A stretch of DNA of 64,000 nucleotides from JAJTFW01 sp046330075 (GCA_046330075.1 JAXLTL010000002.1:322037-386036); one strand, 5' to 3'. Positions 33,039 through 45,400 are shown, numbered from the stretch's first letter. The notes: generated by a model not told the origin, from the sequence alone. Numbers and translations are program-made.

Positions 33039-33887
33039 ATGAAAAAGTTCTTCCTGATGCTGGTTCTGTTCGCATTCGCGGCAGTTTCAGTAAATGCACA
33101 GAACGTGCTTGATGGGGTCTACGTAAAGGAAAATAACCCGGCCCGCCGAGTGATTCCCTATACCTATCTCCGTGAAGCAGATGTGATGTGGGCCAAGCGT
33201 ATCTGGCGCCATATTGATCTGAATGAAAAGATCAATGCTCCGCTTCGTTATCCAAAGACCGGTGATACCAAGGATCGCAAGAACCTGATCAACGTGTTGA
33301 TGGATGCCGCGAAGGAGGGAAGCCTTACCGCTTATGACCCACAGGACGATGAGTTTACCCTGCCAATGACCCAGGAGCAGTTCTCCAAGGTGGGCGGTGC
33401 AGATTCCATCCAGATTAAAGTAACACGTGCAGAACCTCCGTATGACGAATATGACTCTACCGTTTTCAGGGCATTTAACCCCGATGACGTTGTACAGTAC
33501 CGTTTGAAAGAGGAGTGGTTCTTCGACAAGCAGCGTTCAGAACTGAAGTGCAGGATTATCGGAATGTGTCCGATGATTCTTGCCCGCGATCAGGAAGGTA
33601 ACCTGATCGAAGGTGGCCAGAAAAAGCTTCTCTTCTGGATCTACTATCCGGAAGCGCGTCCCATTCTCGCGAATGCGGAAGTAGCTAACCGTTTCAATTC
33701 TGCGCAGCGTATGACCTTTGAGGATGTGTTTCAGAAACGCATGTTCAACAGTTATATCATTAAAGAAGATAACGTCTATAACCGCAGGGTGGATGATTAC
33801 AAAGTGAATCCGCTGGATGCCTTGCTCGAGTCAGAGCGTATCAAGCAGGATATGATCAATTTTGAAATCGATCTCTGGGAATACTAA
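33039..33887 (+). CDS. gldN: T9SS protein GldN
   Basis: GldN (PorN) is the periplasmic partner of GldK in the T9SS ring. The 282-residue protein has a signal peptide (cleavage near SVNAQN) and the family pattern DGVYVKENNPARRVIPY, DVMWAKRIWRHIDLNEKIN, ECIGMCP-like RIIGMCPMILAR and LLFWIYYPEARP. It is the last gene of the porP-gldK-gldL-gldM-gldN set and is followed by a very strong terminator. Confidence 0.95.
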   Translation: MKKFFLMLVLFAFAAVSVNAQNVLDGVYVKENNPARRVIPYTYLREADVMWAKRIWRHIDLNEKINAPLRYPKTGDTKDRKNLINVLMDAAKEGSLTAYDPQDDEFTLPMTQEQFSKVGGADSIQIKVTRAEPPYDEYDSTVFRAFNPDDVVQYRLKEEWFFDKQRSELKCRIIGMCPMILARDQEGNLIEGGQKKLLFWIYYPEARPILANAEVANRFNSAQRMTFEDVFQKRMFNSYIIKEDNVYNRRVDDYKVNPLDALLESERIKQDMINFEIDLWEY

Positions 33888-33903
33888 GATGTTGTAATAT
33901 TTG

Positions 33904-33939
33904 CAAAGGGCTCCTTCCACGGAGCCCTTTGTTTTTTTT
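33904..33939 (+). terminator. Terminator after gldN
   Basis: A perfect 11-bp stem (CAAAGGGCTCC 33904-33914, GGAGCCCTTTG 33921-33931) with a 6-base loop is followed by eight T. It ends the gldKLMN transcript. Confidence 0.92.
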
Positions 33940-33978
33940 ATCCTTTCCTGTTTGCCACTACTTCCGTTACTTTGCAGG

Positions 33979-36243
33979 ATGTGTAAACGGATATTACTTT
34001 TTCTGTCCCTGTGTTTGAAAGGGATGCTGACGGCCGGTGCGCAGGATATCAGGGTAAATTCATCTGCGCTTACGGATCACAAAGCATTGCCCGGTGCTGT
34101 CCGGAGTATCGCCGTGCAGCTGCTGGATGGGATGACCGTAATGGATTCAGTTACCGATCTCGATCATCTTTTCCGGTTGCAGTTATGTGCCGGAAGATAT
34201 GAGGAAGCTGTAAAGTCACTCAGGCTCTTTCGGGCAATTCAGCCTGATCAGCAGTGGGACGGTCTGCCAGCGCTGGGCGTTCAGTTTGAGTTGTTTGCTG
34301 AAGTAAAACCAATGTTTCAGAATTCTGGAGCAGACAGTGCAGCGCTCATCCGTACTGTGCTCGACCGGATTTACAACGCACTGCCACTCTCCTCGCGGCC
34401 GTATGTGCAGACGTTTTTTCATCCCGATCTGGAAGGACTTCAGGCACGTTATCAGCAGTTATTGTCAAAAATAATGGCCGCTCCGAAAGGAAAAGTGGCA
34501 AGGGAGGATGCGATTCGGTTTTGCCGGTTGTATCTGTCGATTACGATCGCAGGAGAGCTTAACAAAGCGGCGCTCCGGTATCTGGAAGATGAAGACAATA
34601 AAAATTATGTGATAGAGGACAGCCTCATGATTCCGGGTGATGATTCAGCGAAACTAACGGCTGTGGTTGTACGAAAACAGGATCTTACAGATCCGCTCCC
34701 TGTAATTCTGGTGTATTCCATCTATGCAGGGCCGGGCGATCTGGGCATTGCCAAAGCAGCAGCCGATCACGGTTATGTGGGAGTAGTAGTGAATACACGC
34801 GGGAAATTTCTCAGCAATGGACCAGTAGTTCCGTTTGAAAAGGATGCAGATGATATCTGGCCTGTACTGGATTACCTCTCAAAACAGGATTACTGCGATG
34901 GGCGCATTGGCATGTATGGTGGAAGCTATCTGGGTTTTTCACAATGGAGTGCAGCAAAGAAAATGCACCCGGCCCTGAAAACGATAGTTCCGCAGGTTGC
35001 AGTAGCACCCGGAATAGATTTCCCGGGAACAGGCGGAGTGATGAGTACCTATGTCTATCAATGGCTCCGCTATGTTTCAAATCATAAGCTATCCGATTAC
35101 CTGAGCTTCAATAATGCAGCTTACTGGGATAGTCTGAATACAGTCTGGTATAACAGCGGCCTCCCGTTTCAGCAATTTGATTCAGTGGCCGGTAAGAAGG
35201 ATTCCGTCTTCCAGAAATGGCTTCTTCATTCGCGGTTTGATTCCTGCTGGCAGCGCACCATACCTTATCGTGAAGAATATGCCGCAGTCAATATTCCAGT
35301 GCTGAGTATTACCGGTTACTTTGATGATGATCAATATGGCGCACTGTGGTATTATGATCAGCATTGCCGCTACAATAAGCAGGCGACGCATTATCTGGTT
35401 ATCGGTCCCTGGGATCATCTGGGTGCTCAGTCATCGCCCTCGCTGGAATACAGAGGTTATTCAATTGATTCAACAGGGCAGGTGCAGATTACAGATCTTG
35501 TTTTTGCATGGATGGATCATGTTTTTCGTGACGGTCCCCTGCCCGAACTGCTGCAAGATAAAGTGAATCTGCAGGAGATGGGAGCAGATACCTGGTGGAG
35601 CGGAGCAACGTTAGCGTCAGGCCTGGCAGATTCCCTGCGTTTGCATCTCACCGGAGATATGCAGGGGAATTTTCTGCTCAGGCCTTCAGTGCCTGCTGTT
35701 TCAAAGCGAATAGTGCTTTCGAGAGAACGGGATGCAGTGCCGGAGAAGGCAGGGAGCTATGATGCGTCAGTTGCAGTACTGGACACAGTGCTGCCGGCGA
35801 AAGAAGGCATTTACTTCCGGTCGGATGAAATTTCGGATACCACGTATCTGCATGGCCGTTATAACCTGCACCTGAAACTGATTGCCGATTGCTATGATGC
35901 TGACCTGATCACCCGACTCTACGAACAGAAGGCTGACGGAACCTTTTTTCTGCTTGGTACAGGCCTGAGGAGGATTTCTTTTGATGCCGGAACAGAAGAA
36001 GCAGATTTTATCGTGCCCGGTCAGCTGAAAGAAACGGATGTGCCTTCGTTGTATTTTTCAGAAAAGCAGTTGTTACCCGGTTCACGGCTGGTGTTATGGC
36101 TGGATATTCATGCTTCTAAGTCGTATGAGTTCAATACCGGTAGCCGGACACCCGTTTATCAGCAAGCGCGAAGTGGTTTCAATGGTATCCATCTGCAGTT
36201 ACTTGGTGAATCATCGCTGACACTTCCCATCCGTAAAAAGTAA
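33979..36243 (+). CDS. CocE/NonD (S15) family secreted hydrolase
   Basis: The 754-residue protein has a signal peptide (cleavage near TAGAQD), a roughly 200-residue helical N-terminal extension of unknown role, an alpha/beta-hydrolase core and a C-terminal jelly-roll (X-Pro dipeptidyl-peptidase C-domain). The nucleophile is S316 in YGGSYLGF, the histidine H480 in GPWDHLG and the acid probably one of D449-D451. Substrates may be peptides or esters. A longer reading from 33901 would start inside the gldN terminator, so I use the ATG at 33979, 4 bases after a TTACTTTG -7-like element. It lacks a T9SS sorting domain. Confidence 0.85.
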   Translation: MCKRILLFLSLCLKGMLTAGAQDIRVNSSALTDHKALPGAVRSIAVQLLDGMTVMDSVTDLDHLFRLQLCAGRYEEAVKSLRLFRAIQPDQQWDGLPALGVQFELFAEVKPMFQNSGADSAALIRTVLDRIYNALPLSSRPYVQTFFHPDLEGLQARYQQLLSKIMAAPKGKVAREDAIRFCRLYLSITIAGELNKAALRYLEDEDNKNYVIEDSLMIPGDDSAKLTAVVVRKQDLTDPLPVILVYSIYAGPGDLGIAKAAADHGYVGVVVNTRGKFLSNGPVVPFEKDADDIWPVLDYLSKQDYCDGRIGMYGGSYLGFSQWSAAKKMHPALKTIVPQVAVAPGIDFPGTGGVMSTYVYQWLRYVSNHKLSDYLSFNNAAYWDSLNTVWYNSGLPFQQFDSVAGKKDSVFQKWLLHSRFDSCWQRTIPYREEYAAVNIPVLSITGYFDDDQYGALWYYDQHCRYNKQATHYLVIGPWDHLGAQSSPSLEYRGYSIDSTGQVQITDLVFAWMDHVFRDGPLPELLQDKVNLQEMGADTWWSGATLASGLADSLRLHLTGDMQGNFLLRPSVPAVSKRIVLSRERDAVPEKAGSYDASVAVLDTVLPAKEGIYFRSDEISDTTYLHGRYNLHLKLIADCYDADLITRLYEQKADGTFFLLGTGLRRISFDAGTEEADFIVPGQLKETDVPSLYFSEKQLLPGSRLVLWLDIHASKSYEFNTGSRTPVYQQARSGFNGIHLQLLGESSLTLPIRKK

Positions 36244-36269
36244 AAGAGGCCGGAATTTCCGGCCTCTTT
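36243..36269. terminator. Bidirectional terminator between S15 hydrolase and PorE-like gene
   Basis: A 13-bp inverted repeat (AAAGAGGCCGGAA 36243-36255, TTCCGGCCTCTTT 36257-36269) has A and T tracts on both sides. It lies between two converging genes and can stop both. Confidence 0.85.
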
Positions 36270-36287
36270 GTCAAGCTATATATCTGC

Positions 36288-38450
36288 TTAGTTTTTCTTT
36301 ACTTCAATAACCATCATTTCTGTACGGCGGTTCAACTGGTGCATCTCTTCTGTACATGGTTCATCATCACCGCAACTGTTCACCAGCACTGATTCACCGG
36401 TCCAGGTAACTTTAGCCAGCTGCTTTGGATTTACCCCTTTGTCGATGAGGTATTGACGGGCTGACTTCGAGCGGTTTTGTGAGAGGCGTTCATTATATTC
36501 CTTTGTTGCACGGCTGTCGGTACTGGAGGAGAGTGAAATTTTTACGCCCGGATTTTCTTTCAGGAACGTGGCTACTTCATCCAGTACTTTTACTGCATCT
36601 TCCCGTACATTGTATTTGTCAAGGTCGTAGTATACGATTTTGAACCAATTCTCGAATGGAGAGATTTCGCTCGCTTTCGACATCTCCACTGTATAATCGA
36701 GACTGCGTGGTGCTTCACCTTCCTGACCTTTCAGCATTACCACTTTCGGGCGGTAGCCGGGCATGGATACAATCAGCTGTTCGTCCTTTTCAGGAATGAG
36801 TGGCTGCATGTACATACCCTGCAGATCGGTAGCACCGAGATCGCGTTGGGTAGCATCGTCGCGGATCATGGCACCCGGTAATGGCTGTTTGGTTTCTGCA
36901 TCAATAACGGTGATAGAGATCGCATATTTAGCCTCATTTTTTCCGAGTTCAATACGGATAAAGGGATCACCGGGGTATGTGGCAGATGTTTCAAAGTTTA
37001 CAGTTGAATCACCCAGACCTTCAGCACTTCCTTTGAGGAAATATTTCAGATCAAATTCAGCAGGGAAATCGAAACGGCCGTTCTCGAGTGTAGTAAAGGA
37101 CTGCATTTTTTCATCTGCCTTCAGTTCCACATGTGCATCTTTAATAGGCGTTCCGTCTTCTTTGCGGACAACGATACCTTTCACACGCAGACTCTTCTTC
37201 TTGAACGTGTAGATATCATCGTCGAAGCCTCTGTTGGCACGATTTGAGCTCAGGTAACCGACTTTGTTTTTCATGTCGTATACCATGCTGAAGTCATCAT
37301 CGTAGGTGTTAATCGGGTAGCCCACATTTACGGGAATTGTAAATCGATAACCGAGGTCGCGGGTGAAGAAGATGTCAAGTCCGCCGAGGCCGGGAAGACC
37401 ATCGGAGGCGTAGTAGAGGGTACCATCGTCCATCACCACCGGAAACACTTCATTTCCTTTTGTGTTGATGGTGTCGCCAAGATTTACCGGCTGGCTCCAG
37501 CCATTGCCTTGTTTGGTGCACATGAAGATATCCATTCCGCCTTTTGTGCCGGGCATATCGGATGCGAAGTACAAACGTTGTCCGTCCGCACTGATCGCCG
37601 GATGCGCGCAGTTGTAGTTGTCGCTGTTATAGGCAAAAGGTTCCAGCTTTCCCCAGTCATTGCTTCCTGAGCTTTTAGCCTTGAAGATTTTCAGTTTAAC
37701 TACTTTATCGGAGCTCTTATGCACTTTGGTGCCTTCGATGTTATTACGGGTGATCCATACTTCATCAGCTTTCTTGTTAAAGACTACAGGTCCGTCGTTG
37801 TATTTCGTCTGAAGGCTGGCGCTGAACTCTTCCGGAGCACGGAATTGATTTTCTTTACCGCGACTGTAATACAGATCGAGGAAAGGCTGGTTGGTCCATG
37901 CATGTTTGCGCTCAATCAGCTCTGTTTTTTCACGTGAAGAAGCGAATACGATGCCGTCTTTATACAGGGCAGCTCCGAAATCAGCATTCACAGAATTGAT
38001 GTCGAGTTTTGTAACACTGTAATTGGATGAATCGATGAAGAAGCTCTGGTAAGTGTCAATGGCTTTTACAAAGGACTGTCCGCGTCCGTCGCCTTTATTG
38101 TCGAGGACGAAATCAGACATCCATTTCTTTGCCTGTGCAAATTTGCCGTTGTTCATCAATGCCTGACCATAGTAAAACTTATGGATGGGCAGTACGGTGG
38201 GCATTTTCATTGCTTTGGCATACCATACTTCCGCCATTTGACGATTGTTGGTGAGACGATAGCAGTCGGCCAGTTTAAAAGTAGCTTCCTGTAACGTGCT
38301 GTCCTTTTTCAGTGCCCTGGTATAATACGGGATAGCTTTCGGATAAGCCATCTGCTTATAAAAGAAGTCCCCTTTTCGAACCAGTCCTTTTTGAGCAATA
38401 ACCGGCACCAGTGCGAGGGAAAGAATCAGAGATAACAGAATTTTTTTCAT
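36288..38450 (-). CDS. PorE-like OmpA-family protein (TPR / PD40 / CRD / OmpA)
   Basis: The 720-residue periplasmic or outer-membrane-linked protein has a signal peptide (VIAQKG), TPR-like repeats (about 21-110), PD40 beta-propeller blades (about 150-430; HPAISADGQRLYFASD is one), a carboxypeptidase-regulatory-like domain (about 440-520) and a C-terminal OmpA peptidoglycan-binding domain ending NRRTEMMVIEV. This domain order matches P. gingivalis PorE, which ties the T9SS to peptidoglycan. It is the last gene of the adhesin-sprF-porE-like operon. The signal has no lipobox cysteine, unlike PorE, so the exact equivalence is not certain. Confidence 0.85.
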   Translation of the reverse strand: MKKILLSLILSLALVPVIAQKGLVRKGDFFYKQMAYPKAIPYYTRALKKDSTLQEATFKLADCYRLTNNRQMAEVWYAKAMKMPTVLPIHKFYYGQALMNNGKFAQAKKWMSDFVLDNKGDGRGQSFVKAIDTYQSFFIDSSNYSVTKLDINSVNADFGAALYKDGIVFASSREKTELIERKHAWTNQPFLDLYYSRGKENQFRAPEEFSASLQTKYNDGPVVFNKKADEVWITRNNIEGTKVHKSSDKVVKLKIFKAKSSGSNDWGKLEPFAYNSDNYNCAHPAISADGQRLYFASDMPGTKGGMDIFMCTKQGNGWSQPVNLGDTINTKGNEVFPVVMDDGTLYYASDGLPGLGGLDIFFTRDLGYRFTIPVNVGYPINTYDDDFSMVYDMKNKVGYLSSNRANRGFDDDIYTFKKKSLRVKGIVVRKEDGTPIKDAHVELKADEKMQSFTTLENGRFDFPAEFDLKYFLKGSAEGLGDSTVNFETSATYPGDPFIRIELGKNEAKYAISITVIDAETKQPLPGAMIRDDATQRDLGATDLQGMYMQPLIPEKDEQLIVSMPGYRPKVVMLKGQEGEAPRSLDYTVEMSKASEISPFENWFKIVYYDLDKYNVREDAVKVLDEVATFLKENPGVKISLSSSTDSRATKEYNERLSQNRSKSARQYLIDKGVNPKQLAKVTWTGESVLVNSCGDDEPCTEEMHQLNRRTEMMVIEVKKN

Positions 38451-38474
38451 GATGTAGGCGATGGTTGGTTTGGT

Positions 38475-39416
38475 TTAGAAATAGCGGGGTGTTACTACTT
38501 TGCTTTTATCGAAGGAGAAGTCGTATCCCAATGTGATCTCATGTGTACCATTGTTGAACTGGTTGAGCTGCGTCAGTGTATAGTCATACGAATAACCTAA
38601 CCGGAGCTGCTTGTTCAGCTGGATCTGCATGATGGCCGCCCATGAATCGTTGGTTCTGTAGGAACCACCAAGCCACAACACCTCATTCAGCAGGATGTGA
38701 GCACCGAGGTCGGCAATAACCGGAGAGCCGCTTACCACTTTTAACATGGCTGTGGATTTTAACTTAACGTTGTCATTAAGGTTAAATACATAACCACCCA
38801 TCAGGTAATAGTGCCAGTAGGAGAAATTCATTTTATTGGTTCCCTTTCCTGTAACGGCATCTACTTTGTTCTGCAGCATGCGGGGAATAGAGAGCCCGAC
38901 GTAATAATGACGGCTTGAGAAATAGGTGCCGAAGCCGACATTGGGTACAGTGAGTTTGGGTGTACCCATAAAGGAATAATCACCCTGATCCTGGGTTTTT
39001 ACTTCCAGCAGTTGTTCCTGATGGTGAATGATACCACCTGATACTGCCATGGAGAAGAAGCCTTTTTGCATAGGAATCCGGTATGCATAGTTTCCGAATA
39101 CAGAAAGATCCTTGGTTACACCAATTTCTTCGTGGAGGAGGTTCAGTCCCACCCCGATTTTTTCATTTCTCAGCGGCGTGTGCGCACTGAAAGTTTGTGT
39201 TTTTGGCGCACCTTCAATACCTACCCATTGATTTCGGTAGAGGGCAGTCATCGCCATGTGTTCTCTCGATCCGGCGTAGGCAGGATTGATAAACATTTCA
39301 TTGTACATGTACTGGGTAAACTGCGGTTCAAACTGTGCGTTTGCCTGCGTTACGGCCAGTACGGTAAGAGTCAGCAAAATGAGGCTTTTTCTTACATTTC
39401 CTTTCAGCTTCTTCAT
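38475..39416 (-). CDS. SprF/PorP family T9SS membrane protein
   Basis: The 313-residue protein has a signal peptide ending TQANAQ and the SprF pattern EPQFTQYMYNEMFINPAYAGSREHMAMTAL... of which FINPAYAG and LYRNQWVGIEGAPKTQ are diagnostic, plus the end RLGYSYDYTLTQLNQF. SprF is needed for secretion of SprB in F. johnsoniae and is encoded right after it, as here. An alternative start at 39458 adds 14 residues ahead of an already complete signal peptide, so I prefer 39416. It lies between the giant adhesin and the PorE-like gene. Confidence 0.9.
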   Translation of the reverse strand: MKKLKGNVRKSLILLTLTVLAVTQANAQFEPQFTQYMYNEMFINPAYAGSREHMAMTALYRNQWVGIEGAPKTQTFSAHTPLRNEKIGVGLNLLHEEIGVTKDLSVFGNYAYRIPMQKGFFSMAVSGGIIHHQEQLLEVKTQDQGDYSFMGTPKLTVPNVGFGTYFSSRHYYVGLSIPRMLQNKVDAVTGKGTNKMNFSYWHYYLMGGYVFNLNDNVKLKSTAMLKVVSGSPVIADLGAHILLNEVLWLGGSYRTNDSWAAIMQIQLNKQLRLGYSYDYTLTQLNQFNNGTHEITLGYDFSFDKSKVVTPRYF

Positions 39417-39471
39417 GATTAGCCGGGCTGTTATAGTGGTTATTTTTTTCTGTTTCATGAGTGTAGTTGGT

Positions 39472-42400
39472 TTATCTCCTCAGGACGACAAAACCATTGA
39501 TCGGTTTTTGGTCAATATTTAAATCTAGGATATAGTAGTAGGTGCCGTTGGGCAATTCTTCTCCAAACATTACACCGTTAACGTTTGAACGACCGTCCCA
39601 CTCATTGGCATATTCTTTCTTTTTATAAACGAGGTTACCCCACCGGTTGTAGATGAACAACACATTGCCCGGATATCCGTCAATACCTTCAATTTCGAAA
39701 ACATCGTTCGTGCCATCACCATTGGGTGAAAATCCGTTGGGGATGTCCAGGGTGTCGCACATAATGGTAACCGTTACTGAGGCAGTAGCTGTACAGCCAA
39801 ACTGATCTTTCACAGTGACAGTGTATACTGTTGTTTGGGCAGGTGATGCAACCGGGTTGGAAATGTTCGGATCGCTGAGTCCGGCAGCAGGTGACCAGGA
39901 ATATTCCAGACCTCCGCCCGCTGTCAGCTGAGCGCGTTCACCCACGCAAATAATGACATTGTTGTTGACGCTTACATTGCTGAGTGACCGTACGGTGACT
40001 TCAACAGGATTGGATGTGTAAGTACCGCAAACGGTTGTAGCTGTCATTGTATAGACACCGGCAACAGGTGTGCTGAATCCTGGTTGAGTAGCTCCTTGTA
40101 ATGGACTTCCGTTGTAGAACCATTGATAGGTTGCATTCGGGATAGAGTCGGAGCTGATGGTGACTGATTCTCCCATGCAGATCGCCGGGTCGCCATTGGC
40201 ATGAATAGTCAGGTTTGAATTATCTTCTACTACGAAGGTTTGCGTTAATTCGCAGCCGTTAGCATCTGCTACCGTTACTGTATAGGTTCCCGGATTCAGT
40301 CCTGATAACTGGCTTTCTGTTGCTCCTGAATTCCAGAGGTAAGTATAACTGCCTGATCCGCCAGTTGCGGTTACAGACACCGTACCCATCTGACCGGTAA
40401 TACAATTGGCACCAAGGGTAGTACCTGAAGCTGATAAAACTTCAGCAGGTTCTACGATTTGTGTGGTGTATTGAGAAGAGCAACCGTTGGCATCAGTTAC
40501 TGTAACGATATATGTACCTGCAGCCTGATTACTGATCGTTGCGGTATTTGCACCGGTATTCCAGAGATAATTGTAGGGAGGTGTACCTCCAACTGCACTG
40601 ATATTTACTCCACCGTTGGTCAACCCTTTGCAGGATACGGGTGTAGTTGTGCCGCTTACACGTGGTGCAAGCGCCGGTTGTGTAATATGGCCTGACAACT
40701 GTGCTGTACAGCCGTTCTGATCGGTAACAGTTACTGTGTAAAAACCTGCAGTCAGATTCTGCGGATCCTGAACAGTTCCGCCGTCATTCCAAAGGTAGGA
40801 GTAGGATCCTGTTCCGCCGGAAGTTGTAAGATCAATCCACCCGGTAGCCTGACCGTTACAGCTTACGTGTCCAATACTCATGGACACCTGAATGGAAGAG
40901 TCAGGTTCACTAATGGTTATCGATTTCGAAGTGGTGCAGCCATTTCCGTCGGTTATGGTTACAGTATAGTTTCCGGCCATCATTCCTGTCGGATGCTGAC
41001 TGGTGCCACCGTTATTCCATAAATAGGTGTAAGGTGCTGTTCCGCCGGCAGGCGTAAGCGTTACGCTTCCGCTGTTGTCGCCATGGCAGAGTACCGGTTG
41101 AATATTCTCTGCTGCACTCAATGCTGCAGCCGGCTCTGATATTGTATGGTTAAGTACATACTGACAGTTATGGGCATCAGTTACCGTTACTGTATAGGTT
41201 CCGGCCGTTAGGTTTGAAATATTTTGAGAAGTCTGGCTGTTGTTCCAATTGTAAGTATAGGGCGCAGTACCACCTGATACATTCAAGCTGATACTTCCTG
41301 TAGCATTTCCGAAGCAAGCTACTGCAACTGATGACCCGGATGCTGTTAATGCGGCGGATGGTTCGTTCACAGTGTATGACTGTGTGAGTGTGCATCCATT
41401 TACATCGGTAATCATTACGGTATAGATTCCCGCAGAAATACCTGTGATGTCCTGTGTCAGTGCTCCGTTACTCCAGTTAAAGGTATAGGGAGTGCTGCCG
41501 CCATTGATACTTAAAGTAATTGATGCATCCTGACCTCCGTTGCAATTCACGGAACTGATAGTTTCTGCAGCGCTCAAAGCGGCCTGTGGCTGGTTGACAG
41601 TAAATGTTTGAGTTGAAACGCAGTTATTGACGTCAGTAACGGTCACCGTATAGGAGCCGGCACTGAGGTTGATAAGATCCTCATTTGTACTGCCGTTGCT
41701 CCATTGATAAGAGTATCCCGGAGTTCCTCCTGCTACCGACAGGTCAATACTGCCTGTTGCATCACCGAAGCAACCAGCATCTTTGGGTGAAGAGGAAAGT
41801 GCAAGTGCATTCTGAGGTTGTGTCAGGTCTACAGACCCGGTCAGTGTGCAACCGTTTGCATCTGTAATTGTATATGCATAGGTTCCAGAGTTAAGTCCTG
41901 GGTTGTTTGATTGTGAGCTGCCATTGCTCCAGCTATAATTATACGGAGCTGTACCACCTGAAACCTGCACTGCAGCGGCGCCGCTTGCATTTCCGTTACA
42001 GTCAATGTTTGTTAGAGACTGTGTGGATGTTAATGGCGCAGATGGCTGTGTCACATCAATACTTTGCTGAAGGGCGCAGCCATTTGCATCGATCACAGTC
42101 AGATAATAGGTGCCTGATGTGATTTGTGTAAGATCAGAGGTGCCGTTCTGGCTGTTCCATGAGTAATTATAAGGAGACGTACCACCTGTTACTGAAGCAG
42201 CGATACTGCCGGTGGCATCTCCAAAACAGTTTACATTGACTACACTCGTAGATGCAGCGAGAGAAGCAGCAGGTTCTGCGATAGTAATGGTGTTCGATAA
42301 AGTACATCCGTTGGCGTCAGTAACGGTTACTGTATAATCGCCGGCGGGAATGTTCAGCAGGTCTTCACCGGTTGATCCGTTTGACCATGAATAAGTGTAT

Positions 42401-45400
42401 GGATAAGTTCCTCCGGTAACATTGAAATCAATTTGTCCGGTAGCATCTCCATGACATAGTATATTGGTAGCGGATTGTGTATTGTTCAGTGCAGCTGCCG
42501 GTTGTCCGATACTTACGCTGGTGGATGTGGTACATCCGTTTGCATCTGTTATCTGAACGGAATAAGAGCCGGAAGGAATATTGCTTAAATTTTGTGTCGT
42601 TGACCCGTTACTCCAGTTGTATTGGAAAGGACCAGTGCCTCCATTTACTGTAAGTACAGCGTTGCCGGTAGCATCGCCATTACACAGTGCAGCAGAGCCC
42701 TGGATTCCTGCAGATAAACTGGCTGCGGTATAAATCAGATTATATCCGGCGGTGGATGAACATCCATTGTCATCTGTAACAGTGACATTGTAGGTGCCTG
42801 TGGTAAGTCCGTTTATAGAAGCTGTAGTAGCACCGTTGTCCCAGAAGTACGTGTAGTTTCCGGTTCCGCCGGTTACTGAAAGTGATACGGATCCGTCATC
42901 AATATCATGGCAATCCAGCTGGTTCACGGTACTGTTTATAGCCAAAGCAGCTGCGGGTTGTGTAATATCAGCATTGATGCTGAACGTACATCCATTCGCA
43001 TCTGTAATGGTAACAACATAATTACCGGACACAATATTTTGTAAGTCCTCCGAAGAAGCACCATTGCTCCATGAATATGTGTAAGGAGTGGTACCTCCTG
43101 CAGGAATAAGGTCGAGTGCGCCCGTTGAATTGCCGAAGCAAAGTACTGCGGTAGCATTGGTCGTTGCGGAGAGCTCTGCTGAGGGTTGTGTTACGAAGAG
43201 TGCATTGGTGAGCGAACATCCATTATTGTCGGTGACAGTAACAGTATAGTCACCAGCTGTAAGACCTGATAAATCTTCGCTGGTACTACCGTTACTCCAG
43301 GTATAGGTATAAGGCGGAGTTCCGGCGGTAGCGGTAATATTTATTCCGCCGTTATTTCCACCGAAGCAAAGTATGTTTGTTACCGAACTGGAGACATTCA
43401 ATGCACCTGCCGGCTGTGTTACGGCCTGGCTCATTTGTGCTGTACATCCATTGGCGTCTGTAACAGTTACCGAATAAGTGTTGGCAGAAAGATTGGTGAT
43501 GTCCTGTTGAGCAGAACCATTACTCCATTGGTAAGCATAGGGAGCGGTTCCTCCAGATACAGTCAAGTCGATGCTGCCGATTGAATTTCCTGTGCAATTG
43601 ATGTCAGTTGAGGTTGCACTCAGCTGAAGAGCAGAGGCAGGTTGTGTTATGGATGCATTGCTGATCCTGGTACATCCGTTGGCATCGGTAATTGTTACTG
43701 TGAAAGTCCCTGGTGACAGGTTTGATACGCCCTGCGTTGTGGCGCCGTTACTCCATGAGTAGGAGTAAGGTGTTGTACCGCCTGCCGGTGTAACAACAAT
43801 ACTGCCACTGGCCGCACCAAAGCATCCGACATTGGTTGAGCTTATGGTTGAAGAAAGTGCAGCTGCAGGTTGAGTAATTACTCCGCTCCTGATCAATGTG
43901 CATCCGTTAGCATCCGATACTGTAACCGTATATGTTCCTGAAGGTAAATTGCTTTGAGAAGCTGTTGATCCGCCATTGCTCCACAGATAAGTATAAGGTG
44001 CTGTTCCTCCAGAGGGAGAAATCGATATGCTGCCTGAATTTTGTCCAAAGCAAAGTGCCGCTGACGACGAAGTATTACCACTGAGTGCTGCAGCAGGTTG
44101 AGTAAGTGTGAAGCTGGATGAAGCAGAACAACCGTTTGCATCTGTTGCAGTAACTGTATATGTTCCAATTGCCAATGAGCTTATACCGGGAGCAGAGTTT
44201 CCATTGTTCCACTGATAAGTATAAGGTGATGTTCCGCCTGCAGCTGCGGCAATGATGGATCCTGAAGGTACATCATAGCACAGTACATTTGAGGTGGTGC
44301 CGCTGACAGAAAGCGGAGCCACAGGTTGTGTGATGGTTACCTGAGTAGTAGCCGAACATCCGTTTGCATCTGTAGCCGTTACGGTGTATGTTCCAGCTGC
44401 GAGGCCGGTATTTCCGGAAGCTGATGTTCCGTTTGACCAGGCGTACGAATACGGCGATGTGCCTCCGCTGGCAATTGCTGTTGCAATTCCTGTTGAGTTT
44501 CCAAAGCATCGTACGTCAGCTTTGGTTGTTGAAACAGATAAAGCTGCTGCAGGTTGTGTAATGGTGCTGGTAACAGTTGTCTGGCAGTTTCTGGAGTCGG
44601 TTATAGTCAGCGTGTAGGTGCCAGCTGCCAGTCCAGAGAGGTTCTGAGTTGATGCTCCGTTACTCCATACGAAGGAATAGGGTGTAGTACCTCCGCTTAC
44701 GGTTGTGGTAAGTGATCCGGTTGAAGTTCCGAAGCAACCTACATTTGTTTTTACCGCAGAGGCTGACAATGCCGCTACAGGCTGAGTGACTGTAATACTA
44801 CCGGTTGCAGATGTACAATTGCGTGCATCCGTTACCGTTACAGTATAGGTTCCTGCAGGAATATTTGTTAAATTTTGTGAGGTGGCCCCATTGCTCCAAC
44901 TGTAAGAGTAAGGAGTTGTACCGCCAGACACTGTCAAAGATACTGATCCCGTATTTCCACCAAAGCAGGCCACCGAAGCCGGTGTTCCGGAAACGCTCAA
45001 CGCTGCTGCCGGCTGTGTTACGGTACCTGAAGCGGTGGTGGTACAACCGTTGGCATCGGTAACGGTAACGGTGTAAGTTCCTGCAGTGACATTTGTAAGC
45101 TGGTTGGCTGTTGATCCATTGCTCCAGTTATAAGAGTAAGGAGTGGTGCCACCGTTGGTTGAAAGACTCACAGAACCTGTAGATTGACCAAAGCAACCCA
45201 CTGATGCTGCACTTGCAGTTGTTGAAAGTGCAGCAACCGGTTGACTTACCGTGGCGGATGCAGAAGCGGTACAACCTTTGTTGTCGGTAACAGTCACGGT
45301 ATAGGTTCCTGCAGTGATATTCGATAAAGAAGACGAAGTACTTCCATTGCTCCAGTTGTAGGTATATGGCGTTGTGCCTCCACTGACATTCAGAGCGACA

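Noticed and set aside
33901..33978. Longer S15 hydrolase starting with TTG at 33901
   Set aside because: It would be translated from the gldN terminator hairpin, and the later ATG starts a proper signal peptide.
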